A program made the position numbers and the translations under genes. Positions 26,910 to 36,596 of a DNA stretch of 64,000 nt are shown here, piece by piece (within the stretch, counting starts at the first letter, position 1; the number at the start of each line of letters is the position of its first letter). The stretch comes from Arthrobacter sp. C9C5 (GTDB lineage Bacteria; Actinomycetota; Actinomycetes; Actinomycetales; Micrococcaceae), in NCBI RefSeq assembly GCF_013359735.1, contig NZ_JABFMX010000002.1:62001-126000 (forward strand), written 5' to 3'. Under the pieces are notes generated by a model that was given only the letters and a program-made list of their open reading frames with translations, was not told where the DNA came from and searched no databases.

Positions 26910-27743
26910 GTGGGACAGAAAGTTAACCCGCACGGGTTCCGACTCGGTATCACCACCGATCACGTATCGCACTGGTTCGCCGACAGCACCAAGTCCGGCC
27001 AGCGGTACAAGGACTTCGTTCGCGAAGACATCCGTATCCGCCAGCTCATGTCCACGGGCATGGAGCGCGCCGGCATCGCCAAGGTTGAGATCGAGCGCAC
27101 CCGCGACCGTGTCCGCGTGGATATCCACACGGCACGTCCGGGCATCGTGATCGGCCGCCGCGGCGCCGAGGCAGACCGCATCCGCGGCGAGCTCGAAAAG
27201 CTCACCGGCAAGCAGGTCCAGCTGAACATCCTCGAGGTCAAGAACCCCGAGATGGAAGCCCAGCTTGTTGCCCAGGGCGTTGCAGAGCAGCTGACTTCCC
27301 GCGTGGCTTTCCGCCGCGCGATGAAGAAGGCAATGCAGTCCGCGCAGCGCGCTGGTGCCAAGGGCATCCGTATCGCTTGCTCGGGTCGACTGGGTGGCGC
27401 AGAAATGTCCCGCTCGGAGTTCTACCGCGAAGGCCGTGTGCCCCTGCACACCCTCCGCGCGAACATCGACTACGGCTTCTACGAGGCCAAGACCACCTTC
27501 GGCCGCATCGGCGTGAAGGTCTGGATCTACAAGGGTGACGTCACCGCCAAGGAACTGGCTCAGCAGGCAGCTGCTGCTCCGTCCCGCGGCCGTGGTGCCA
27601 GCGATCGTCCGGGCCGCCCGGGTGGCGCTGACCGTGGTGACCGCCGTCGTCGTAACGACCGCCCGGCCGAGGCTGCACCCGCTGCTGCCGACGCTCCGGC
27701 TGTCGAAGCAGCTGCACCGGCAGTAGAAGGAGGACAGGCTTAA
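26910..27743 (+). CDS. rpsC: 30S ribosomal protein S3, with C-terminal extension
   Basis: S3 forms part of the mRNA entry channel and helicase. The 277-residue product begins at GTG 26910 with [13 protein letters not shown] and has a KH domain motif, [18 protein letters not shown], near residues 76-93, and the conserved [17 protein letters not shown] segment. It exceeds the usual 210-240 residues owing to a tail of Arg/Gly repeats followed by Ala/Pro/Glu, ending EGGQA. rplP begins on the next base after the stop. Confidence 0.98.
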   Translation: MGQKVNPHGFRLGITTDHVSHWFADSTKSGQRYKDFVREDIRIRQLMSTGMERAGIAKVEIERTRDRVRVDIHTARPGIVIGRRGAEADRIRGELEKLTGKQVQLNILEVKNPEMEAQLVAQGVAEQLTSRVAFRRAMKKAMQSAQRAGAKGIRIACSGRLGGAEMSRSEFYREGRVPLHTLRANIDYGFYEAKTTFGRIGVKVWIYKGDVTAKELAQQAAAAPSRGRGASDRPGRPGGADRGDRRRRNDRPAEAAPAAADAPAVEAAAPAVEGGQA

Positions 27744-28160
27744 ATGCTTATCCCGCGTCGAGTAAAGCACCGTAAGCAGCACCACCCGGGTCGTTCCGGC
27801 GCTGCCACGGGCGGCACCGAGGTCTCGTTCGGTGAGTGGGGTATCCAGGCTCTGAGCCCGGCCTACGTCACGAACCGTCAGATCGAATCTGCCCGTATCG
27901 CGATGACCCGCCACATCAAGCGTGGCGGAAAGGTCTGGATCAACATCTACCCGGACCGTCCGCTGACGAAGAAGCCGGCCGAAACCCGCATGGGTTCCGG
28001 TAAGGGTTCTCCGGAATGGTGGGTCTCAAACGTCAAGCCGGGCCGGGTTCTCTTTGAACTCTCCGGTGTCAGTGAAGAGGTAGCTCGCGAGGCCCTGCGC
28101 CTGGCAATCCACAAGCTGCCGTTGAAGGCACGCATTGTGCGTCGCGAAGGTGGTGAGTAG
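27744..28160 (+). CDS. rplP: 50S ribosomal protein L16
   Basis: L16 helps position the A-site tRNA acceptor arm and is one of the last 50S proteins to join. The 138-residue product begins [19 protein letters not shown] and has [49 protein letters not shown] (shown in part as [20 protein letters not shown]) and [18 protein letters not shown]. Length is normal. The SD, AGGAGG, lies in the last codons of rpsC. Confidence 0.98.
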   Translation: MLIPRRVKHRKQHHPGRSGAATGGTEVSFGEWGIQALSPAYVTNRQIESARIAMTRHIKRGGKVWINIYPDRPLTKKPAETRMGSGKGSPEWWVSNVKPGRVLFELSGVSEEVAREALRLAIHKLPLKARIVRREGGE

Positions 28161-28162
28161 AA

Positions 28163-28492
28163 ATGGCAGTAGGATCCAAGGAACTTGCATCCGCACAGCT
28201 GGACGGTTTCGACAACGAGCGTCTCGTTGAAGAACTCCGCAAGGCCAAGGAAGAGCTGTTCAACCTGCGTTTCCAGTCCGCCACCGGACAGCTGGAGAAC
28301 CACGGTCGTCTGCGCGCGGTAAAGAAGGACATCGCACGCATCTACACCGTTCTCCGTGAGCGCGAGCTGGGCATTCGTGCCGAGGTTGCCGCACCGGTTG
28401 TGGAAGCCAAGGAAGAAAAGAAGTCCAAGAAGGCTGCAACCAAGAAGGCTGACAAGGCTGAAACGGTTGAGACCGAGGAGGACGCCAAGTGA
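28163..28492 (+). CDS. rpmC: 50S ribosomal protein L29, with C-terminal extension
   Basis: L29 sits beside the tunnel exit next to L23. The conserved part covers about residues 8-75 ([20 protein letters not shown], then [20 protein letters not shown] and [14 protein letters not shown]). Beyond it lies a 30-residue Lys/Ala/Glu tail ending ETEEDAK, so the protein is 109 residues rather than about 65-75. The tail codons contain GAGGAGGA at 28475-28482, the ribosome site for rpsQ, which overlaps by GTGA. Confidence 0.97.
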   Translation: MAVGSKELASAQLDGFDNERLVEELRKAKEELFNLRFQSATGQLENHGRLRAVKKDIARIYTVLRERELGIRAEVAAPVVEAKEEKKSKKAATKKADKAETVETEEDAK

Positions 28493-28797
28493 GTGAAAAG
28501 GACGAGAACGTGACGGAAACTGTTTCCGACGCAGCCAAGGCTGACGAGCGCGGTTACCGTAAGACGAAGCGCGGCTATGTCGTCTCGGACAAGATGGAAA
28601 AGACCATCGTTGTCCAGGTCGAAGACCGCGTGAAGCACGCCCTCTACGGCAAGGTTATGCGCCGCAACACGAAGATCAAGGCTCACGACGAAGAGAACTC
28701 CGCCGGCATCGGCGACCTCGTTCTCCTCGCCGAGACCCGCCCGTTGTCCGCTACCAAGCGGTGGCGCCTGGTGGAGATCCTCGAGAAGGCCAAGTAA
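28489..28797 (+). CDS. rpsQ: 30S ribosomal protein S17
   Basis: S17 is a primary 16S rRNA binding protein with an OB fold. The 102-residue product from GTG 28489 has a 20-residue N-terminal extension, then [41 protein letters not shown], and [20 protein letters not shown]. It is the last gene of the S10 operon: a strong terminator follows 34 bases after the stop. Confidence 0.98.
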   Translation: MSEKDENVTETVSDAAKADERGYRKTKRGYVVSDKMEKTIVVQVEDRVKHALYGKVMRRNTKIKAHDEENSAGIGDLVLLAETRPLSATKRWRLVEILEKAK

Positions 28798-28830
28798 CAC
28801 CTGCAGCGTCCCCGCCAGGGGATCTGCGCC

Positions 28831-28864
28831 GAAACCCCCGTTCCCTTCTGGGAACGGGGGTTTC
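28831..28864 (+). terminator. Intrinsic terminator after rpsQ
   Basis: A perfect 15-bp stem (28831-28845 with 28850-28864) with a TTCT loop ends in GGGTTTC. It separates the S10 operon from the spc operon. Confidence 0.88.
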
Positions 28865-29398
28865 CTCGTTCCCGGCGGCGCCCCGCGGCAGCCCTAGCGC
28901 GTCACGTGGCGCAGTGTTTCAGCGGGGCACGACGCCGGCGGGCCCGGTTCGCGGGGGAGAGCGGCGGAAGGCGGGCCAAAAGACTGCCCCCAGTGATGAC
29001 GTCGGCCGCTGCCGGCCGCTGAGGGCCCGCCCGACGCCCACGTCGCGCCCACGATCCCGCCACGCGCGTGGCCGGCGGTGGGGACGCAAGTGTGCGTTCG
29101 CGCGTCGTGGGCAGGGGGCCGGTGGCTGTGATATGGGGATGTGCCGGAAACGTGCTAAGATTTTGAGTTTGTATGGCGCCTTTCGTGCGTCATCATCAAC
29201 CTCGTAAACAATCGTGCCACGGCATAGTGCCCCCTCGCGCCTCGCGCGCCCGGGAAGCAACTGTTTTTGGCACGGGCGTTTAGGCCTGGTCTGGCAAAAT
29301 CCAGGCAGGTCAAGAGACACCCCGATCAACCGTTCCGCAAGGCTCATTCCGTAGGAAGATTTTCGGTCTGAGAACCGGCGCGACGCAAGGAGTAAATA
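28865..29398 (+). promoter_or_regulatory. spc operon upstream region, 534 bp without a gene
   Basis: The first 250 bases are extremely GC-rich and hold no supported gene. AT content rises near 29150, where TAAGAT (29156-29161) could be a -10 box. A short inverted repeat (29284-29289 with 29301-29306) lies in the presumed leader of about 240 nt, and GCAAGGAG precedes rplN. Frames crossing here in both directions lack family features. Confidence 0.45.
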
Positions 29399-29767
29399 GT
29401 GATTCAGCAGGAGTCGCGACTCAAGGTCGCCGACAACACGGGTGCTAAGGAAATCCTTACCATTCGCGTTCTCGGTGGATCTGGCCGTCGCTACGCAGGC
29501 ATTGGCGACGTGATCGTCGCTACCGTCAAGGACGCAATTCCGGGCGGCAACGTAAAGAAGGGCGACGTCGTCAAGGCTGTCATCGTCCGTACCAAGAAGG
29601 AACGCCGCCGTGCGGATGGTTCCTACATCAAGTTTGACGAGAACGCAGCTGTGATCCTGAAGAACGACGGTGACCCCCGCGGTACCCGTATCTTCGGACC
29701 GGTTGGTCGTGAACTTCGCGACAAGAAGTTCATGAAGATCGTTTCTCTGGCTCCGGAGGTGCTCTAG
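29399..29767 (+). CDS. rplN: 50S ribosomal protein L14
   Basis: L14 contributes to the intersubunit bridge B8 and binds silencing factor RsfS. The 122-residue product from GTG 29399 begins [19 protein letters not shown], includes the [21 protein letters not shown] block and the [24 protein letters not shown] segment (in part, [18 protein letters not shown]). It is the first gene of the spc operon, with rplX four bases on. Length is typical. Confidence 0.98.
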   Translation: MIQQESRLKVADNTGAKEILTIRVLGGSGRRYAGIGDVIVATVKDAIPGGNVKKGDVVKAVIVRTKKERRRADGSYIKFDENAAVILKNDGDPRGTRIFGPVGRELRDKKFMKIVSLAPEVL

Positions 29768-29770
29768 TCC

Positions 29771-30130
29771 ATGGCTAAGATCAAAAAGGGTGACCTCGTT
29801 CAGGTCATCACTGGCGCCAAGGCTGAGCGCGGCGGCGACCGTGGCAAGCAGGGCAAGGTTCTGCGCGTATTCCCGGAGACCAACCGCGTGTTGGTTGAAG
29901 GCATTAACCGCGTAACCAAGCACACCAAGGTCGGTCAGTCGCAGCGCGGCACCAAGACCGGTGGCATCGAGGTCGTTGAGGCTTCAATCCACATCTCCAA
30001 CGTGGCTCTGGTTGACCCCTCCACCAAGAAGCCCACCCGCGTCGGTTTCCGCACCGAGACCGTTGAGCGCGATGGCGTGAAGCGTGAAGTGCGTGTCCGC
30101 GTGGCCAAGAGCTCAGGGAAGGACATCTAA
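29771..30130 (+). CDS. rplX: 50S ribosomal protein L24
   Basis: L24 initiates 50S assembly and lies near the tunnel exit. The 119-residue product has the KOW motif [20 protein letters not shown], then [22 protein letters not shown] (in part) and RVTKHTKV. It ends VAKSSGKDI. The TAA shares its last base with the ATG of rplE in a TAATG junction, so translation is coupled. Confidence 0.98.
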   Translation: MAKIKKGDLVQVITGAKAERGGDRGKQGKVLRVFPETNRVLVEGINRVTKHTKVGQSQRGTKTGGIEVVEASIHISNVALVDPSTKKPTRVGFRTETVERDGVKREVRVRVAKSSGKDI

Positions 30131-30711
30131 TGACTGAGACTCTCGAGACTCCGGCAAGCAAGATCGTTCCTCGTCTGAAGACCAAGTACGCGGATTCCAT
30201 CAAGAGCTCGCTCGTTGAGGAATTCAAGTACGAGAACGTCAACCAGGTTCCCCGTCTGGTGAAGGTCGTTGTGAACATGGGTGTTGGAGATGCCGCTAAG
30301 GACTCCAAGCTGATCGACGGCGCTGTCCGCGATCTGACCCTGATCACCGGCCAGAAGCCGCAGGTAACCAAGGCCCGCAAGTCGATCGCACAGTTCAAGC
30401 TGCGCGAAGGCATGCCGATCGGTGCGCACGCAACTCTGCGTGGCGACCGCATGTGGGAATTCCTGGACCGTCTGGTCACGCTGGCACTGCCGCGTATCCG
30501 CGACTTCCGGGGCCTCAGCGGCAAGCAGTTCGACGGCAACGGCAACTACACCTTCGGTCTGACCGAGCAGGTTATGTTCCACGAGATCGACCAGGATTCC
30601 ATCGACCGCGTTCGCGGCATGGACATCACCGTCGTGACCACTGCCAAGACCGACGACGAAGGCCGCGCGCTGCTCAAGGCGCTTGGCTTCCCGTTCAAGA
30701 CCGAAGATTAA
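30130..30711 (+). CDS. rplE: 50S ribosomal protein L5
   Basis: L5 binds 5S rRNA and forms bridges with S13. The 193-residue product contains [40 protein letters not shown], and [20 protein letters not shown] followed by the conserved [17 protein letters not shown] region. It starts in a one-base overlap with rplX. Unlike many actinobacteria, the next gene is rpsH and not rpsN; the 80-bp gap cannot hold an S14 gene. Confidence 0.98.
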   Translation: MTETLETPASKIVPRLKTKYADSIKSSLVEEFKYENVNQVPRLVKVVVNMGVGDAAKDSKLIDGAVRDLTLITGQKPQVTKARKSIAQFKLREGMPIGAHATLRGDRMWEFLDRLVTLALPRIRDFRGLSGKQFDGNGNYTFGLTEQVMFHEIDQDSIDRVRGMDITVVTTAKTDDEGRALLKALGFPFKTED

Positions 30712-30791
30712 TCTAGCTACGTAAAAGGTCCGACTGCCTGGCGTTAATTCCAGGACAGCGGAAACCGTTATGAGGAAGGGCAAGAGCCCAC

Positions 30792-31190
30792 ATGACTATG
30801 ACAGATCCTGTCGCAGATATGCTTACGCGTCTGCGCAATGCAAACTCGGCATACCACGATTCCGTGTCTATGCCTTACAGCAAGCTCAAGGCACGCGTTG
30901 CTGACATCCTGAAGGCAGAAGGCTTCATCGCCTCCTGGAAGGAAGAAGACGCGGAGGTTGGCAAGAAGCTGACCCTCGAGCTCAAGTTCGGTCCGAACCG
31001 CGAGCGTTCCATCGCTGGTGTTCGTCGTATTTCCAAGCCGGGACTGCGCGTTTACGCAAAGTCCACCAACCTGCCGCACGTGCTGGGTGGCCTGGGTATC
31101 GCAATCCTGTCCACCTCTTCCGGCCTCCTGACTGACAAGCAGGCCGGCAAGAAGGGCGTGGGCGGCGAAGTCCTCGCTTACGTCTGGTAA
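30792..31190 (+). CDS. rpsH: 30S ribosomal protein S8
   Basis: S8 binds the central domain of 16S rRNA and, in E. coli, represses the spc mRNA near rplE. The 132-residue product begins [20 protein letters not shown] and has the C-terminal signature [26 protein letters not shown] (in part, [19 protein letters not shown]). The start has GAGGAAGGGCAAGAG upstream. Length is normal. rplF follows after 18 bases. Confidence 0.98.
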   Translation: MTMTDPVADMLTRLRNANSAYHDSVSMPYSKLKARVADILKAEGFIASWKEEDAEVGKKLTLELKFGPNRERSIAGVRRISKPGLRVYAKSTNLPHVLGGLGIAILSTSSGLLTDKQAGKKGVGGEVLAYVW

Positions 31191-31208
31191 CGGGAAAGGA
31201 AGAGAATA

Positions 31209-31745
31209 ATGTCACGTATTGGACGTCTCCCCATCACCGTTCCTGCCGGCGTTGAGGTCAAGGTTGACGGCTCTGTCGTCAGCGTCAAGGGTTCCAAGGG
31301 CGAGCTGAGCCACACTGTGGCCAGCCCGATCGAGGTCACCCTGGAAGATGGCACCCTGACTGTCGCCCGCCCGAACGACGAGCGCGCCTCCCGTTCGCTG
31401 CACGGCCTGACCCGCACCCTGATCGCCAACATGATCCAGGGCGTTACCGCAGGCTACGAGAAGAAGCTTGAGATTGTCGGTACCGGTTACCGCGTCCAGG
31501 CCAAGGGTTCTGACCTGGAGTTCGCTCTGGGCTACAGCCACCCGGTTAGCGTCTCGGCTCCGAACGGCATCACCTTTGCAGTTGAGACCCCGACCAAGCT
31601 CTCTGTTTCAGGTATCTCCAAGCAGCAGGTCGGCGAGGTTGCTGCCAACATTCGCAAGCTGCGGAAGCCGGACCCCTATAAGGGCAAGGGCATCCGCTAC
31701 GCCGGCGAAGTCATCCGCCGCAAGGTCGGAAAGGCTGGTAAGTAA
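31209..31745 (+). CDS. rplF: 50S ribosomal protein L6
   Basis: L6 lies near the sarcin-ricin loop and the GTPase-associated centre. The 178-residue product has [20 protein letters not shown] at the N-terminus and the C-terminal signature [20 protein letters not shown]. Two internally related domains are evident in length and spacing. GGAAAGGAAGAG lies before the ATG. rplR begins three bases after the stop. Confidence 0.98.
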   Translation: MSRIGRLPITVPAGVEVKVDGSVVSVKGSKGELSHTVASPIEVTLEDGTLTVARPNDERASRSLHGLTRTLIANMIQGVTAGYEKKLEIVGTGYRVQAKGSDLEFALGYSHPVSVSAPNGITFAVETPTKLSVSGISKQQVGEVAANIRKLRKPDPYKGKGIRYAGEVIRRKVGKAGK

Positions 31746-31747
31746 CC

Positions 31748-32131
31748 ATGGCCATCGCAATTAACAAGAAGCGTACGAACAAGAGCAAGTCTGCCCAGCG
31801 CAGCCGCCGCCAGCTTCGTATCCGCAAGCGCATCTCCGGTACGGCTGTACGTCCGCGTCTGGTCGTCAACCGTTCCGCACGCCACGTATTCGTCCAGGTT
31901 GTCGATGACACCAAGGGCCTGACCGTAGCGAGCGCGTCCACTCTGGAAGCCGACCTTCGTGCATTCGACGGTGACAAGACCGCCAAGGCCAAGCGCGTTG
32001 GCGAGCTCGTCGCCGAGCGCGCCAAGGCTGCCGGTATCGAAGCTGTTGTCTTCGACCGCGGTGGTAACAAGTACCACGGCCGGATCGCCGCCGTCGCTGA
32101 CGGCGCACGTGAAGGTGGGCTGGCACTGTGA
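31748..32131 (+). CDS. rplR: 50S ribosomal protein L18
   Basis: L18 carries 5S rRNA to the large subunit. The 127-residue product begins [21 protein letters not shown] and has [20 protein letters not shown], the central block that packs on 5S rRNA, and [26 protein letters not shown] (in part, [20 protein letters not shown]). Its stop overlaps the GTG of rpsE by four bases. Confidence 0.98.
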   Translation: MAIAINKKRTNKSKSAQRSRRQLRIRKRISGTAVRPRLVVNRSARHVFVQVVDDTKGLTVASASTLEADLRAFDGDKTAKAKRVGELVAERAKAAGIEAVVFDRGGNKYHGRIAAVADGAREGGLAL

Positions 32132-32838
32132 CCGAAAATAACGAAAAGGACATTCAGGTGACTGAAGCTGTAGCTGCTCCGGCAACTGAGACCGCTGCGC
32201 CTGCTACCACTGACGACCGCCGTGGTGGCGCCCGTCGTGGCGAGCGTGGCGACCGCGGCCAGGGCCGTGGCGACCGTGGTGGCCGTGGTGGCCGCGACGG
32301 CGGCCGCGAAGCCGAGAAGAGCCAGTTCGTAGAGCGCGTCGTAACCATCAACCGTGTTTCCAAGGTCGTCAAGGGTGGTCGTCGCTTCAGCTTCACCGCC
32401 CTCGTCGTCGTCGGTGACGGCAACGGTATGGTCGGCGTCGGCTACGGCAAGGCTAAGGAAGTTCCCGCCGCCATCGCGAAGGGCGTTGAAGAGGCCAAGA
32501 AGTCCTTCTTCCGCGTTCCCCGCATCGGCAGCACCATCCCGCACCGCGTGCAGGGCGAAGCCGCTGCAGGCGTTGTCATGCTGCGTCCGGCTTCCGCCGG
32601 TACCGGTGTTATCGCCGGCGGTCCGGTCCGTGCAGTACTGGAGTGCGTGGGCATCCACGACATCCTCTCCAAGTCGCTCGGTTCCTCCAACGCCATCAAC
32701 ATCGTTCACGCGACCGTTGATGCGCTGAAGCGCCTCGAAGAGCCGGCAGCAGTGGCAGCACGCCGCGGCCTCCCGCTCGATGAGATCGCTCCGCCGGCAA
32801 TGGTGAAGGCGCTCCTGAACCAGAAGGCAGGTGTTTGA
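32128..32838 (+). CDS. rpsE: 30S ribosomal protein S5, with Arg/Gly-rich N-terminal extension
   Basis: S5 takes part in mRNA unwinding and decoding accuracy. The conserved core starts at [20 protein letters not shown] and includes [20 protein letters not shown] and [20 protein letters not shown]. Ahead of it lies a long extension with Ala/Thr residues and then [19 protein letters not shown], so the product is 236 residues. GTG 32128 overlaps rplR by GTGA; GTG 32158 with AAGGA upstream is an in-frame alternative start. Confidence 0.97.
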   Translation: MTENNEKDIQVTEAVAAPATETAAPATTDDRRGGARRGERGDRGQGRGDRGGRGGRDGGREAEKSQFVERVVTINRVSKVVKGGRRFSFTALVVVGDGNGMVGVGYGKAKEVPAAIAKGVEEAKKSFFRVPRIGSTIPHRVQGEAAAGVVMLRPASAGTGVIAGGPVRAVLECVGIHDILSKSLGSSNAINIVHATVDALKRLEEPAAVAARRGLPLDEIAPPAMVKALLNQKAGV

Positions 32839-32841
32839 GTC

Positions 32842-33048
32842 ATGGCTAAGAACCTGATTCCCTCCGACGCTCAGTTGGAGATCACTCAGCTCAAGTCCGC
32901 CATTGGCGGCAAGCAGAACCAGCGCGACACCCTTCGGTCCCTCGGCCTGAAGCGGATCGGACACACCGTTGTCCGCACCGCCGACGCCGTGACCGTCGGG
33001 ATGCTCAACACGGTTCCGCACCTGGTAAAGGTAGAGGAGGCGAAGTAA
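32842..33048 (+). CDS. rpmD: 50S ribosomal protein L30
   Basis: L30 is a small peripheral 50S protein absent from some bacteria. The 68-residue product shows [20 protein letters not shown] followed by [20 protein letters not shown], the family pattern, and ends LVKVEEAK. It lies three bases after rpsE and directly abuts rplO, whose SD (GAGGAGGCG) overlaps the last rpmD codons. Confidence 0.97.
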   Translation: MAKNLIPSDAQLEITQLKSAIGGKQNQRDTLRSLGLKRIGHTVVRTADAVTVGMLNTVPHLVKVEEAK

Positions 33049-33543
33049 ATGGCAGAGAAGAACACCGCCGAGAAGGCACAGGGCGCCGCTGCTGAGAAGC
33101 AGAACGCACTGAAGGTTCACCACCTGCGTCCCGCCCCGGGTGCCAAGACCGCCAAGACCCGTGTTGGTCGTGGTGAAGGTTCCAAGGGTAAGACCGCTGG
33201 TCGCGGTACCAAGGGTACGAAGGCCCGCTACCAGATCAAGGCTGGCTTTGCCGGCGGCCAGCTGCCGCTGCACATGCGCCTGCCGAAGCTGCGCGGCTTC
33301 AAGAACCCGTTCCGGGTTGAGTACCAGGTTGTAAACCTGGACAAGCTCAACGAGCTGTTCCCGGAAGGTGGCGCAGTCACCGTGGAGAACCTGGTCGAAA
33401 AGGGTGCCGTTCGCAAGAACCAGCCCGTCAAGGTGCTGGGCACCGGCGACATCACCGTCAAGGTTGACGTCACCGTCCACGCATTCTCGGCCAGCGCCGC
33501 AGAAAAGATTGCCGCAGCAGGCGGAAGCACCACCGCCCTCTAA
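33049..33543 (+). CDS. rplO: 50S ribosomal protein L15
   Basis: L15 joins late in 50S assembly. The 164-residue product has [40 protein letters not shown], and [20 protein letters not shown], then the C-terminal [23 protein letters not shown] basic N-terminus of about 25 residues precedes the conserved part. A strong terminator follows, so secY is the start of another unit or is reached by read-through. Confidence 0.98.
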   Translation: MAEKNTAEKAQGAAAEKQNALKVHHLRPAPGAKTAKTRVGRGEGSKGKTAGRGTKGTKARYQIKAGFAGGQLPLHMRLPKLRGFKNPFRVEYQVVNLDKLNELFPEGGAVTVENLVEKGAVRKNQPVKVLGTGDITVKVDVTVHAFSASAAEKIAAAGGSTTAL

Positions 33544-33572
33544 AGAGGCGGCGGGGCAGTTGCCTGTTGTTG

Positions 33573-33620
33573 AAACTCCCGGCACCGTGGGGCTCAGGCC
33601 CCCGGTGCCGGGAGTTTTTT
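33573..33620 (+). terminator. Intrinsic terminator after rplO
   Basis: A 14-bp stem (AAACTCCCGGCACC at 33573-33586 with 33604-33617) with further pairing in its loop (GGGGC/GCCCC type) ends in a run of six T at 33615-33620. It is one of the strongest terminators in the window. Confidence 0.93.
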
Positions 33621-33640
33621 CTGTTTCCCGGCCATGCCGA

Positions 33641-33671
33641 TTGTTCGCCGGACGCATCCACCCGTTAGACT
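33641..33671 (+). promoter_or_regulatory. Candidate secY promoter
   Basis: TTGTTC (33641-33646), a 19-nt spacer and TAGACT (33666-33671) lie 60 bases before secY and just after the rplO terminator. The TAGACT box matches those before tuf and the nucleotidase gene. Confidence 0.45.
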
Positions 33672-33730
33672 CGGTTGTTGGGTTTATTTGACCTATCTCA
33701 CACGACTTTACTTATTACTCAGGAGGACGC

Positions 33731-35041
33731 TTGCTTAGCGCATTTGGCCGGGCCTTTCGCACGCCTGATCTGCGACGCAAGTTGTTGTTCACGCTGGGAA
33801 TCATCACAATCTTCCGCTTGGGTGCCTTCATCCCCTCGCCTGGTGTGAACTACCAGAATGTCCAGCAATGCTTGCAGAACGGTCAGACCTCGGGCGGGAT
33901 CTACCAGCTCGTCAACCTGTTCAGCGGCGGTGCATTGCTGCAGGTCTCAATTTTCGCGCTCGGGATCATGCCGTACATCACGGCAAGCATCATCGTCCAG
34001 CTGCTGCGCGTGGTCATTCCCCGGTTCCAGCAGCTCTACGAAGAGGGCGCCTCGGGCCAGTCCAAGCTGACCCAATACACCCGGTACCTCACGATCGCCC
34101 TGGGCCTCCTGAACGCCACGACGCTGGTGTCGCTGGCGCGCTCCGGCCAGCTGCTGCCGAACTGCCAGCTGCCGATCATTCCGGACGCGAGCATCATCAC
34201 CACGATCCTGATCATCATCACGCTGACGGCCGGCACCGGCCTGATCATGTGGATGGGTGAGCTCGTGACCGAGAAGGGCGTGGGCAACGGCATGTCGCTG
34301 CTCATCTTCACCTCCATCGCCGCCGGCTTCCCGACGTCGCTCGGCGCGATCTGGAAGGCGCAGGGTCCGGGCACCTTCTTCATGGTGCTGGTCATCGGCC
34401 TGCTGACCGTCGCCCTGGTCGTCTTCGTTGAGCAGTCCCAGCGCCGGATCCCGGTGCAGTACGCCAAGCGGATGATCGGCCGCCGCACCGTGGGCGGCAC
34501 CAGCACCTACATTCCCATCAAGGTGAATATGGCCGGCGTCGTGCCCGTCATCTTCGCGTCCTCGATGCTGTACCTGCCGGGCCTGATCTCGCAGTTCAAC
34601 CGGCCCGCGCCGGGCGAGCCCGTCGCGCCGTGGGTTGAGTGGATCAACAACAACCTGACCCGCGGTGACCACCCCATCTACATGGCCCTGTACTTCGCCA
34701 TGATTGTGTTCTTCACTTACTTCTATGTTGCGATCACTTTCAACCCTGAGGAAGTTTCTGACAACATGAAGAAGTACGGCGGCTTCATTCCGGGTATCCG
34801 TGCCGGCAAGCCGACCGCGGATTACCTGCAGTATGTGCTTTCCAGGATCACCCTGCCCGGCGCGATCTACCTGGGCTTTGTGGCCCTGATCCCGCTGATT
34901 GCCTTGGTCCTGATCAACGCCAACCAGAACTTCCCGTTCGGCGGCACCTCGATCCTGATCATGGTGGGCGTAGGTTTGGAGACCGTCAAGCAGATTGATG
35001 CGCAGCTACAGCAGCGTCACTACGAAGGGCTTTTGCGATGA
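33731..35041 (+). CDS. secY: Preprotein translocase subunit SecY
   Basis: SecY is the channel of the Sec translocon in the cytoplasmic membrane. The 436-residue product starts at TTG 33731, preceded by CAGGAGGACGC. Ten hydrophobic segments are evident. Family marks include RLGAFIPSPGVN early in the protein, ALGIMPYITASIIVQLL in TM2, and QQLYEEGASGQSKLTQYTRY in the first cytoplasmic loops, plus the C-terminal QLQQRHYEGLLR. The last codons overlap adk by ATGA. Confidence 0.97.
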   Translation: MLSAFGRAFRTPDLRRKLLFTLGIITIFRLGAFIPSPGVNYQNVQQCLQNGQTSGGIYQLVNLFSGGALLQVSIFALGIMPYITASIIVQLLRVVIPRFQQLYEEGASGQSKLTQYTRYLTIALGLLNATTLVSLARSGQLLPNCQLPIIPDASIITTILIIITLTAGTGLIMWMGELVTEKGVGNGMSLLIFTSIAAGFPTSLGAIWKAQGPGTFFMVLVIGLLTVALVVFVEQSQRRIPVQYAKRMIGRRTVGGTSTYIPIKVNMAGVVPVIFASSMLYLPGLISQFNRPAPGEPVAPWVEWINNNLTRGDHPIYMALYFAMIVFFTYFYVAITFNPEEVSDNMKKYGGFIPGIRAGKPTADYLQYVLSRITLPGAIYLGFVALIPLIALVLINANQNFPFGGTSILIMVGVGLETVKQIDAQLQQRHYEGLLR

Positions 35042-35616
35042 CGAGAATGTTGATTATCGGACCTCCCGGTTCCGGCAAGGGAACGCAGGCGGAACGCATT
35101 TCGGAGCGCCTCGGCGTCGTTGCGATCTCCACCGGCGACATCTTCCGTGCCAACGTCAAGGGTGAGACGCCGCTCGGCATCGAAGCCAAGAAGTACATGG
35201 ACGCGGGCGATTTCGTCCCGGACAGCGTGACCAACAAGATGGTCCGGGACCGCCTCACGGAGGGCGACGTCGAAGCCGGCTTCCTGCTGGACGGCTACCC
35301 GCGCACGACCGCTCAGGTGGACTACCTCGACGCGATCCTCGCCGAGGGGGGCCAGTTGCTCGACGTCGTCCTGCAGCTCACGGCCGACGACGAGGAACTC
35401 GTCAAGCGCCTCCTGGGCCGCGCCAAGGACACCGGCCGTAGCGACGACAACGAAGCCGTGATCCGCCACCGGCTGGACCTCTACCACGGCCAGACGGAAG
35501 CCGTGGTGGCCAAGTATGCCGACCGCGGCATCCTCACCCAGGTCGACGGCATCGGCGGCATCGACGAGGTCACCGACCGCGTCATGCAGGCCATCAAAGC
35601 GGCGCAGTCCGCCTGA
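35038..35616 (+). CDS. adk: Adenylate kinase
   Basis: It interconverts ATP + AMP and 2 ADP in the cytoplasm. The 192-residue product has the P-loop GPPGSGKGT at residues 8-16, the AMP-binding STGDIFRANV block, and FLLDGYPRTTAQVDYLD with the conserved Arg. The LID domain is the short type (GRAKDTGRSDDNEAVIRHRL), lacking zinc-binding cysteines. It overlaps secY by four bases, the usual spc-operon tail, and is followed by a terminator. Confidence 0.98.
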   Translation: MTRMLIIGPPGSGKGTQAERISERLGVVAISTGDIFRANVKGETPLGIEAKKYMDAGDFVPDSVTNKMVRDRLTEGDVEAGFLLDGYPRTTAQVDYLDAILAEGGQLLDVVLQLTADDEELVKRLLGRAKDTGRSDDNEAVIRHRLDLYHGQTEAVVAKYADRGILTQVDGIGGIDEVTDRVMQAIKAAQSA

Positions 35617-35632
35617 TCCGGCCCGTGACTAT

Positions 35633-35666
35633 TGAGGCTCCTCCCGCAGCGCCGGGAGGAGCCTCA
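35633..35666 (+). terminator. Intrinsic terminator after adk
   Basis: Arms 35633-35646 and 35653-35666 pair perfectly over 14 bp with a six-base loop. The T-rich tail is weak (CAGCCATTTGT), so termination may be partial before map. Confidence 0.75.
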
Positions 35667-35725
35667 GCCATTTGTCTGCATGCCCCCTGCAGGGCGGCTG
35701 CGGCACCACCGAAAGGACGCTGAGG

Positions 35726-36553
35726 ATGGCATTGGGCCAGACCCGCATTGAATACAAGACCAACGCCCAGATGCGGACCATGCACGAGGCCGGTTTGGTC
35801 CTGAGCCGCGCGCTCGACGCCGCCGTGGCGGCAGCTGTCCCCGGAGTGAGCACCCGCGACCTCGACGCCGTCTTTGCCGGCGTGCTCCAGGACGCCGGAG
35901 CGAAGTCCAACTTCCTCGGCTACCACGGCTTCCCGGCCACCATCTGCACCTCGGTCAACGAGGAAGTGGTGCACGGCATCCCCGGCGACCGTGTCCTGCA
36001 GGACGGGGACATCATCTCGATCGACGGCGGCGCCATCGTGGACGGCTGGCACTCCGACTCGGCCCGTACCGTCATCGTCGGGACGGCGGATCCCGAGGAC
36101 CAGCGACTCTCCGACGTCACCGAGGCGGCCATGTGGCACGGCATCGCGGCGCTGGCCACCGGCAAGTTCGTCGGCGACATCGGCAACGCCGTGGACGACT
36201 ACGTTTCCTCCGTCCCCGGGAAGCCGCTGGGCATCCTGGAGGACTACGTGGGGCACGGGATCGGCTCCGAGATGCACATGGCCCCGGACGTGCTGAACTA
36301 CCGCACGGGCCACCGCGGGCCCAAGATCCGGCCCGGGCTGTGCCTGGCAATCGAACCCATGCTGGTGCGCGGCAGCATCGAAACCGCCACCCTCGACGAC
36401 GACTGGACCGTGGTCACCACCGACGGGAAGCGCTCCTGCCAGTGGGAGCACTCCGTGGCGGTGCACGAGAAGGGCATCTGGGTGCTTTCGGCGCCCGACG
36501 GCGGAGCCGCGAAGCTGGCGCCGCTCGGCGTCGTACCCGTCCCCATTCCCTAA
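35726..36553 (+). CDS. map: Methionine aminopeptidase, type I
   Basis: It removes the N-terminal Met from nascent proteins. The start ATG 35726 has GAAAGGA upstream; an in-frame TTG at 35672 lies in the terminator region and was rejected. The 275-residue product has all five metal ligands: Asp100 and Asp111 in ISIDGGAIVDGWHSDSA, His177 in GHGIG, Glu210 in AIEP and Glu241 in QWEHS. Tyr-His-Gly (YHGF) and TSVNEEVVHGIP are typical. In related genomes infA would follow; here a 4.8-kb insertion intervenes. Confidence 0.97.
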   Translation: MALGQTRIEYKTNAQMRTMHEAGLVLSRALDAAVAAAVPGVSTRDLDAVFAGVLQDAGAKSNFLGYHGFPATICTSVNEEVVHGIPGDRVLQDGDIISIDGGAIVDGWHSDSARTVIVGTADPEDQRLSDVTEAAMWHGIAALATGKFVGDIGNAVDDYVSSVPGKPLGILEDYVGHGIGSEMHMAPDVLNYRTGHRGPKIRPGLCLAIEPMLVRGSIETATLDDDWTVVTTDGKRSCQWEHSVAVHEKGIWVLSAPDGGAAKLAPLGVVPVPIP

Positions 36554-36596
36554 GCGTTTCTTTCGCGGGGGCCCAGCGTGGGCTTAGCGGCCCGCT

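Noticed and set aside
28761..29207. Plus-strand frame starting inside rpsQ
   Set aside because: It begins within rpsQ, crosses the terminator and is low-complexity Arg/Pro/Ala sequence.
28919..29923. Long minus-strand open frame across the spc upstream region and rplN/rplX
   Set aside because: It overlaps real ribosomal genes on the other strand and has no family sequence; produced by high GC.
35672..35725. Earlier start for map
   Set aside because: It lies directly behind the adk terminator, has no ribosome site and is not conserved.
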